DNA of 64,000 nucleotides from Xanthomonas sacchari (GTDB lineage Bacteria; Pseudomonadota; Gammaproteobacteria; Xanthomonadales; Xanthomonadaceae): NCBI RefSeq assembly GCF_040529065.1, contig NZ_CP132343.1, positions 3,038,001 to 3,102,000 of the forward strand, read 5' to 3'. Shown piece by piece: positions 58,494 to 64,000 of this stretch (position 1 is its first letter; each line of letters starts with the position of its first letter). The notes under the pieces were generated by a model. It saw only the letters and a program-made list of their open reading frames with translations, ran no database searches and was not told where the DNA came from. The position numbers and the translations under genes were made by a program.

Positions 58494-60050
58494 TCAGGCG
58501 GGGCGGTAGTGGTCGACCATGCGGTAGCGGCGCGCGTACAGCCCGAACAGCAGTGCGGCGATGCAGGCGAAGGCGGCGAAGAAGAACATCAGGAAGGCGG
58601 TATCGCTGAGCCCGGTGCTGCCGATGTGCGCAGTGACGCGGTCATTGCGCACCGCGGCGTTGGACAGCAGCACCCACAGGTTGCCGACGGTGGTGGTGAG
58701 GTTCCAGAAACTCATCACCACGCCCTTCATCGATTGCGGCGCCTGGCTGTAGGCGAACTCCAGGCCGGTCGCCGAGACCAGCACTTCGCCGAAGGTCAGC
58801 AGCGCATACGGCAGGATCTGCCAGGCGATGGACAGCGCGTCGCCGCCGTCCATCATCACCTGCAGCGTCCCGACCACGATCCAGGCCAGGCCGCTGAAGG
58901 CGATGCCGGCGGTCATCCGCCGCAGCGCGGTCGGCTCGTAGCCGCGCCGGCGCAGCAGCGGGTACAGCACCAGGTTGTTGAACGGGATCAGCAGCATCAC
59001 CAGCGCCGGATTCAGCGCCTGCATCTGCGAGGCGCTGAACCAGTCCGGCATCTGCATCTGCTGGCCCTGCAGCACCCAGGTCGAGGCCTTCTGGTCGAAC
59101 AGCGAGAAGAACGGGGTGACCAGCGCGAACACCACCAGCACCCGCAGCACCGCACGCACGCCGTCCACCGCCGCATCCGGATGCACCGCGCGGGCGCGGT
59201 CCAGTTGCCACCAGGTGCCGCCGCCGATGCCGGCCAGCAGCAACACCAGTGCCAGGCACAGGCAGATCACCAGGCCCAGCGTCGGCACCAACGCGAAGGT
59301 GGCCAGCGCCAGCAGCACCGCCACGCCGGCCAGGGCAAGCCCGGGGCGGCCCTGCCCCGGCGCCTGCCGCAGCAACGCAGTGCACACCACCTGGGCGAAG
59401 CCGTGCGGATCCTTGGGCGGCAACGGCACACGCACGTAGCGGTGGCGCCCGGCCCAAAACACCAGCGTGGCCACCAGCATCAGGATGCCGGGAATGCCGA
59501 ACGCCCACGCCGGGCCCAGGTTCTTCAGCGCCAGCGGAATCAGCAGCGAGGCGAACAGCGAACCGAAGTTGATGATCCAGTAGAAGGCGTCGAACACCAC
59601 CTTGGCCAGGTGCTTGTTGCCCTGGTCGAACTGGTCGCCCATGAACGAGGCCACCAGCGGCTTGATCCCGCCCGCACCCAGCGCGATCAGGCCCAGGCCG
59701 AGGAAGAAGCCGGTGCGATGGCCCTCGAACAGCGCCAGGCACAGGTGCCCGGCGCAATAGACCAGGCTGAACCAGAGGATGGTGCTGTACTTGCCGAAGA
59801 AGCGGTCGGCCAGCCAGCCGCCGAGCAACGGGAAGAAATACACGCCGATCATGAAGCTGTGCATGATGTGCTTGGCCTCGGCCTCGCGGCCGGGCGCGGT
59901 CACTTCCTGCAGCAGCAGCGAGGTGATCAGGAACTGCACCAGGATGTTGCGCATCCCGTAGAAGCTGAAGCGCTCGCAGGCCTCGTTGCCGATGATGTAC
60001 GGAATCTGCCGCGGCATCCGCGCGGCGGTGCGCTCCTGCGCCGCGCTCAT
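58494..60050 (-). CDS. POT family proton-dependent oligopeptide transporter
   Basis: Imports di- and tripeptides with protons, 518 residues, twelve or more helices. ACERFSFYGMRNILVQFL is the conserved helix 1 (ExxERFxYYG type), FPLLGGWLADRFFGKYSTIL the loop 2 signature, and PQSMKGVVMSFWNLTTTVGN the third family signature. The Glu and Arg of helix 1 that couple the proton are present. Divergent from the M14 peptidase gene. Peptide uptake with neighbouring carboxypeptidase fits a peptide-use theme, which is inference. Confidence 0.93.
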   Translation of the reverse strand: MSAAQERTAARMPRQIPYIIGNEACERFSFYGMRNILVQFLITSLLLQEVTAPGREAEAKHIMHSFMIGVYFFPLLGGWLADRFFGKYSTILWFSLVYCAGHLCLALFEGHRTGFFLGLGLIALGAGGIKPLVASFMGDQFDQGNKHLAKVVFDAFYWIINFGSLFASLLIPLALKNLGPAWAFGIPGILMLVATLVFWAGRHRYVRVPLPPKDPHGFAQVVCTALLRQAPGQGRPGLALAGVAVLLALATFALVPTLGLVICLCLALVLLLAGIGGGTWWQLDRARAVHPDAAVDGVRAVLRVLVVFALVTPFFSLFDQKASTWVLQGQQMQMPDWFSASQMQALNPALVMLLIPFNNLVLYPLLRRRGYEPTALRRMTAGIAFSGLAWIVVGTLQVMMDGGDALSIAWQILPYALLTFGEVLVSATGLEFAYSQAPQSMKGVVMSFWNLTTTVGNLWVLLSNAAVRNDRVTAHIGSTGLSDTAFLMFFFAAFACIAALLFGLYARRYRMVDHYRPA

Positions 60051-60218
60051 GCGGCGTATCTCGTGGTGGCTTGGCTGCTCACGGGCCCTCGTCCAGGCAA
60101 AATTTTCAGAAGGTTACCCGATCGTTCCGGCGAATCGAACCGCTAGGACACGCCCTAGGTGCTTTCGCAATCGGCGCGCTGCCCGCATCATGGTGGCCTG
60201 TCCCGAGACGGTGCCGAG

Positions 60219-61991
60219 ATGATCCGACCCTGGCTGGCCGCCCTGCTGTTGCCGATGCTGCTGTGCAGCATGCCGTCGCTGGCCAGCGAGACGGGCCTGT
60301 CCACCGAAGCCGAGCGCAGCGGGTTTGCGCGCACCGGCCGCTACGCCGAAACCATCGCCCTGTGCGATGCGTTCGCGCAGCACTATCCGCAGGCGGTGCG
60401 CTGCTTCGACTTCGGCACCACGCCGGAAGGCCGGCCGATGAAGGCGCTGGCGGTATCCACCTCCGGCGCGCTGGATCCGGCGGCCGCACAGGCACGCACG
60501 CTGCCGGTGGTGCTGATCCAGGGCGGCATCCATGCCGGCGAGATCGACGGCAAGGACGCCGGTTTCCTGGCGCTGCGCCAGTTGCTCGACGGCCAGGCCG
60601 CACGCGGCGCGCTGGACAGGCAGGTGTGGCTGTTCGTGCCTGTGTTCAACGTCGACGGGCACGAGCGCTTCGGCGCCTGGAACCGGCCCAACCAGCGCGG
60701 CCCGGAGCAGATGGGCTGGCGCACCACCGCGCAGAACCTCAACCTCAACCGCGACTACGTCAAGGCCGATGCGCCGGAGATGCAGGCGATGCTGCGCCTG
60801 GTCGAGCAGTGGGATCCGCTGTTGTACGTGGACCTGCACGTCACCGATGGCGCGCAGTTCGAGCACGACGTGTCGATCCAGGTGGAACCGCTGCACGCCG
60901 GCGACACCGCGCTGCGCGGCGACGGCCTGCGCCTGCGCGACGCCGTGCTCGCCGACCTGAAGCGGCAGGGCTCGCTGCCGCTGCCCTACTACCCTTCGTT
61001 CGTGGTCAACGACGACCCGGCCTCCGGGTTCGAGGACGGCGTGCCGACGCCGCGCTTCTCGCACGGCTATTTCCAGTTGCGCAACCGCTTCGGCATGCTG
61101 GTCGAGACGCACTCGTGGAAGCGCTACCCCGAGCGCGTGCGCATCACCCGCAACACCATCGTCTCGGTGCTGCAGCAGGTGGCGCGGCACGGGGCGCAGT
61201 GGCGCGCCGACGCACTGGCCGCCGACGTCCGCGCGCAGGCGCTGGGCGGCAAGACCGTGGCACTGGACTACCGCACCACCGACGCCTCGCATCTGGTGGA
61301 CTTCCGCGGCTATGCCTACACGCGCACGCCCTCGCCCGTGTCCGGCGCGCTGATGACCCGCTATGACGAGCGCACCCCACAACTCTGGCGGGTGCCGCTG
61401 CGCGACCAGGTCGTGCCCAGCGTGGAAGTCGCCGCGCCGCGCGCCGGCTACCTGGTGCCGGCCGCGCAGGCCGCCCTGGTCGGCGCCAAGCTGCGCCAGC
61501 ACGGCATCGCCTTCCGCACCCTGGACCACGACGCCACCCTGCCGGTGCAGACCTTCCGCGCCGACACCGCCAGCTTCGCCGCCCGCTCGTCCGAAGGCCA
61601 CCAGCGGCTCAGCGTCACCGGCGCCTGGAAAGCGGAAACCCGCGCGGTCGGCGCCGGCGCGTTGTTCGTGCCGATCGCCCAGCCCAAGGCACGCCTGCTG
61701 ATGACGCTGCTGGAACCGCAGGCGCCGGACTCGCTGCTGCAATGGGGCGAGTTCAACAGCGCGTTCGAGCGCGCCGAGTACATGGAAGACTACGTCGCCG
61801 AGGACGTGGCGCGGCAGATGCTGGCCAGCGACCCGGCGCTCAAGGCGGAGTTCGAGGACAAGCTCGAACACGACGCGGACTTCGCCAAGGATCCGCAGGC
61901 GCGGCTGGAGTTCTTCTACCACCGCCACAGTTCCTGGGACGAGCGCTACCGCCTGTACCCGGTCATGCGCAGCGACGAAGCCCCGTCCTGA
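60219..61991 (+). CDS. M14 family zinc carboxypeptidase, exported
   Basis: Zinc metallopeptidase of 590 residues. Signal peptide residues 1-22 (LAALLLPMLLCSMPSLAS). Zinc ligands are His105 and Glu108 in GGIHAGEIDGKDAG and His207 in VDLHVTDG; substrate-binding Asn/Arg are in NLNLNRDY (173-180) and the catalytic base Glu296 in MLVETHSW. The C-terminal 270 residues form an extra domain unrelated to catalysis that I cannot name. The ATG at 60219 is preceded by a weak site; it starts the signal peptide. A GH3 gene follows 76 bases downstream on the same strand. Confidence 0.9.
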   Translation: MIRPWLAALLLPMLLCSMPSLASETGLSTEAERSGFARTGRYAETIALCDAFAQHYPQAVRCFDFGTTPEGRPMKALAVSTSGALDPAAAQARTLPVVLIQGGIHAGEIDGKDAGFLALRQLLDGQAARGALDRQVWLFVPVFNVDGHERFGAWNRPNQRGPEQMGWRTTAQNLNLNRDYVKADAPEMQAMLRLVEQWDPLLYVDLHVTDGAQFEHDVSIQVEPLHAGDTALRGDGLRLRDAVLADLKRQGSLPLPYYPSFVVNDDPASGFEDGVPTPRFSHGYFQLRNRFGMLVETHSWKRYPERVRITRNTIVSVLQQVARHGAQWRADALAADVRAQALGGKTVALDYRTTDASHLVDFRGYAYTRTPSPVSGALMTRYDERTPQLWRVPLRDQVVPSVEVAAPRAGYLVPAAQAALVGAKLRQHGIAFRTLDHDATLPVQTFRADTASFAARSSEGHQRLSVTGAWKAETRAVGAGALFVPIAQPKARLLMTLLEPQAPDSLLQWGEFNSAFERAEYMEDYVAEDVARQMLASDPALKAEFEDKLEHDADFAKDPQARLEFFYHRHSSWDERYRLYPVMRSDEAPS

Positions 61992-62067
61992 CGCGCGGTT
62001 CCGCCCTCCCCCCGACTCCCCCGATGCGCCATCCCTTCATCTGCTTAGAGAGGCTGTACGCCCCGAT

Positions 62068-64000
62068 ATGAAAACGTTTACAGGATCCCTTTGCCTGACC
62101 CTGGCGCTGGCCGCGCCCGCCACCGCCGCACCGCCGGCGACGGCCAAGAACGCCGCCTCCGCCCCGAACGCCAGCGCCGCTGCGCAGCGTCCGTGGAACG
62201 ACCGCAGCCTGTCGCCGGACCGTCGCGCCGCGCTGCTGGTGCAGGCGATGACCCCGGACGAGAAGTTCCAGATGCTGCACAGCTACTTCGGCCTGGGCAA
62301 GGACGGCGGCCCGCGCCCGCCGGGCGCGCTCGGCTCGGCCGGCTACGTGCCGGCGATCGACCGCCTGGGCATCCCGTCGCAGCAACTGGCCGATGCCGGT
62401 CTCGGCGTGACCAATCCCGGCAACATCCGCCCCGGCGACCACGCCACCGCGATGCCGTCCGGCCCGGCCACCGCCGCCACCTGGAACCGCGAACTGGCCT
62501 TCGCCGGCGGCGCGACCATGGGCCGCGAGTCCTGGCAGCAGGGCTTCAACGTGCTGCTGGCCGGCAGCGTCAACCTGCAGCGCGACCCGCGCAACGGCCG
62601 CAACTTCGAGTACGCCGGCGAGGATCCGCTGCTGGCCGGCACGATGGTCGGCGAATCGATCCGCGGCGTGCAGAGCCAGCACGTGGTCTCGACCATGAAG
62701 CACTTCGCGATGAACGACCTGGAGACCGGGCGCAACACCCACAGCGCCGACATCGGCGAGCAGGCCATGCACGAGTCGGACCTGCTGGCCTTCGAGCTGG
62801 CGCTGAAGATCGGCCAGCCCGGCTCGGTGATGTGCTCCTACAACCGCATCAACGGCGTGTACGGCTGCGAGAACGACTACCTGCTCAACAAGGTGCTGAA
62901 GCAGGAATGGAAGTTCCCCGGCTACGTGATGTCCGACTGGGGCGGCGTGCACAGCGGCTCCAAGGCGGCGCTGGCCGGGCTGGACCAGCAGTCGGCCGGC
63001 GAAGTGTTCGACAAGGCGGTGTACTTCGACCAGCCGCTGCGCATGGCGGTGGCCGCCGGCACCGTGCCGCAGGCGCGCCTGGACGACATGGTCAAGCGCA
63101 TCCTGCGCGCGTTCTTCGCCACCGGCAGCTTCGACAATCCGCCGCAGCATCAGCCGATCGACGACGCGGCCGGCGGCCTGGCCGCGCAGCGCGTGGTCGA
63201 GGAAGGCACGGTGCTGTTGCGCAACGAGGGCAAGCTGCTGCCGCTGTCGCGCAGCGTGCGCCGCATCGCGGTGATCGGCGGCCATGCCGACAAGGGCGTG
63301 ATCGGCGGCGGCGGCTCGTCGATGGTCGGCGTCACCGTCAACGGCGGCAACGCGGTGCCGGGGATCGCCCCGACCACCTGGCCCGGCCCGGTGATGTTCC
63401 ATCCGTCCTCGCCGCTGCAGGCGCTGCGCAAGGCCCTGCCCGACGCGCAGATCGACTACGCCAGCGGCGACGACCCGGCGGCGGCGGCCAAGCTGGCGCG
63501 CGAGGCCGACGTGGCCATCGTGTTCGCCACGCAGTGGTCGGCCGAGTCGGTGGACCTGCCGGACATCGCCCTGCCCGACAAGCAGGACGCGCTGATCGCC
63601 GGCGTAGCCAAGGCCAACCCGAAGACCGTGGTGGTGCTGGAGACCAACGGCCCGGTCGCGATGCCGTGGCTGCAGCAGGTGCCGGCGGTGCTGGAAGCCT
63701 GGTACCCGGGCATCCGCGGTGGCGAAGGCCTGGCGCGACTGCTGCTGGGCGAGGTCAATCCGTCCGGCCGCCTGCCGGTGACCTGGCTGCGCGACGTGTC
63801 GCAACTGCCGCGCCCGTCGATTCCCGGCCTGGGCTTCAAGCCGGCGCAACCGGCCGGCAGCAACGTCGACTACAACATCGAAGGCGCCAACGTCGGCTAT
63901 CGCTGGTTCGCCGCGCGCGGCCTGGAGCCGGTGTATCCGTTCGGCTACGGCCTGTCCTACACCACGTTCGCCTACAGCAACTTCAAGGTGCAGGCCGACG
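62068..64000 (+). CDS. Glycoside hydrolase family 3 protein (beta-glucosidase-like), partial
   Basis: Exported GH3 glycosidase; 644 codons are visible and the gene runs off the right edge. Signal peptide about residues 1-21. The N-terminal TIM barrel has GSVNLQRDPRNGRNFEYAGED, STMKHFAMNDLETGRN and VMCSYNRINGVYGCEN, and the nucleophile Asp290 lies in VMSDWGG. The second alpha/beta sandwich domain follows (EEGTVLLRNEGKLLPLS, VIGGHADKGVIGGGGS). A fibronectin-III-like domain is expected after the edge, as FGYGLSYTTFAYS is its usual entry. Likely cleaves beta-glucosides or xylosides in the periplasm; the exact substrate is open. Confidence 0.93.
   Translation, partial: MKTFTGSLCLTLALAAPATAAPPATAKNAASAPNASAAAQRPWNDRSLSPDRRAALLVQAMTPDEKFQMLHSYFGLGKDGGPRPPGALGSAGYVPAIDRLGIPSQQLADAGLGVTNPGNIRPGDHATAMPSGPATAATWNRELAFAGGATMGRESWQQGFNVLLAGSVNLQRDPRNGRNFEYAGEDPLLAGTMVGESIRGVQSQHVVSTMKHFAMNDLETGRNTHSADIGEQAMHESDLLAFELALKIGQPGSVMCSYNRINGVYGCENDYLLNKVLKQEWKFPGYVMSDWGGVHSGSKAALAGLDQQSAGEVFDKAVYFDQPLRMAVAAGTVPQARLDDMVKRILRAFFATGSFDNPPQHQPIDDAAGGLAAQRVVEEGTVLLRNEGKLLPLSRSVRRIAVIGGHADKGVIGGGGSSMVGVTVNGGNAVPGIAPTTWPGPVMFHPSSPLQALRKALPDAQIDYASGDDPAAAAKLAREADVAIVFATQWSAESVDLPDIALPDKQDALIAGVAKANPKTVVVLETNGPVAMPWLQQVPAVLEAWYPGIRGGEGLARLLLGEVNPSGRLPVTWLRDVSQLPRPSIPGLGFKPAQPAGSNVDYNIEGANVGYRWFAARGLEPVYPFGYGLSYTTFAYSNFKVQAD

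Noticed and set aside
1-64000. tRNA, rRNA and known riboswitches
   Set aside because: No clover-leaf, rRNA core or riboswitch consensus was noticed on either strand by eye; a covariance-model search would be decisive.

Overview
The window is a high-GC, gene-dense stretch of chromosome from a gammaproteobacterium of the Xanthomonadaceae, most likely Xanthomonas or a close relative. The basis for this is the base composition, the SmeVWX-type efflux operon with its LysR regulator (described in Stenotrophomonas), the copper-receptor/DUF2946 pair, and the dispersed palindromes of the GTAGGAGCGGCTTC and TGTGGGAGGGACTTC kinds. The genus is inferred; no rRNA or tRNA gene was seen. The window opens inside a GMC oxidoreductase and closes inside a GH3 glycosidase. 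Most genes are ordinary chromosomal genes. The only clear mobile element is one IS110-family insertion sequence.

Layout. 1-5773: GMC oxidoreductase with a hydrolase/gluconate-dehydrogenase-subunit-3 fusion, then a GH15 glycosidase translationally coupled to an SDR. 6197-8256: small orphan gene, membrane diguanylate cyclase, repeat cluster. 8257-17206: a complete five-gene RND efflux operon (SDR, adaptor, RND pump, SDR, outer-membrane channel) with a divergent LysR gene and a shared control region. 17297-31747: OmpA lipoprotein, WS/DGAT acyltransferase, photolyase, secreted unknown, DnaB helicase, FMN reductase, GST, acetyltransferase, acyl-CoA dehydrogenase, glycine-zipper protein, TatD nuclease, EAL phosphodiesterase, TcdA. 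31869-40608: membrane-anchored cytochrome c'-like protein, glycine-zipper lipoprotein, cold-shock protein, DUF456 protein, phospholipase A1, copper receptor with DUF2946 protein, GST, class I fumarase. 40674-43280: an ECF41 sigma factor with its AhpD-like partner, both behind matching ECF41-type promoters, then a DDAH-family hydrolase. 43405-50266: ABC exporter, ferredoxin-NADP reductase, glutathione peroxidase, M3 dipeptidyl carboxypeptidase. 50451-54036: a Gly/Ala-rich secreted protein and a subtilisin-like protease divergent from an ECF sigma/anti-sigma pair. 54118-55263: the IS110 element. 55378-64000: MarR regulator, DUF3298 lipoprotein, small acetyltransferase, rhomboid protease, POT peptide transporter, M14 carboxypeptidase and GH3 glycosidase.

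Three parts of the window can be read as working systems. (1) The IS110 element splits a chromosomal REP palindrome. Its 215-base upstream non-coding region holds, in the expected order and polarity, short segments matching both sides of the target and both sides of the element's own end junction, which is the layout of a bridge RNA; the CT core and both ends follow from it. (2) The ECF41 sigma gene and its carboxymuconolactone-decarboxylase partner each have TGTCACG-N16-CGTC upstream, so the sigma factor very probably transcribes itself and its neighbour. The sigma message looks almost leaderless. (3) The RND operon has the gene order of smeU1-V-W-U2-X and a divergent LysR gene; two dyads in the intergenic region are candidate operators.

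Weaker but interesting items are the hydrolase/dehydrogenase-subunit fusion beside its GMC partner, a cytochrome c'-type heme motif on a short inner-membrane protein, a perfect 9-base-arm palindrome upstream of the ferredoxin-NADP reductase, and fragments matching the IS110 right end embedded in another REP cluster.
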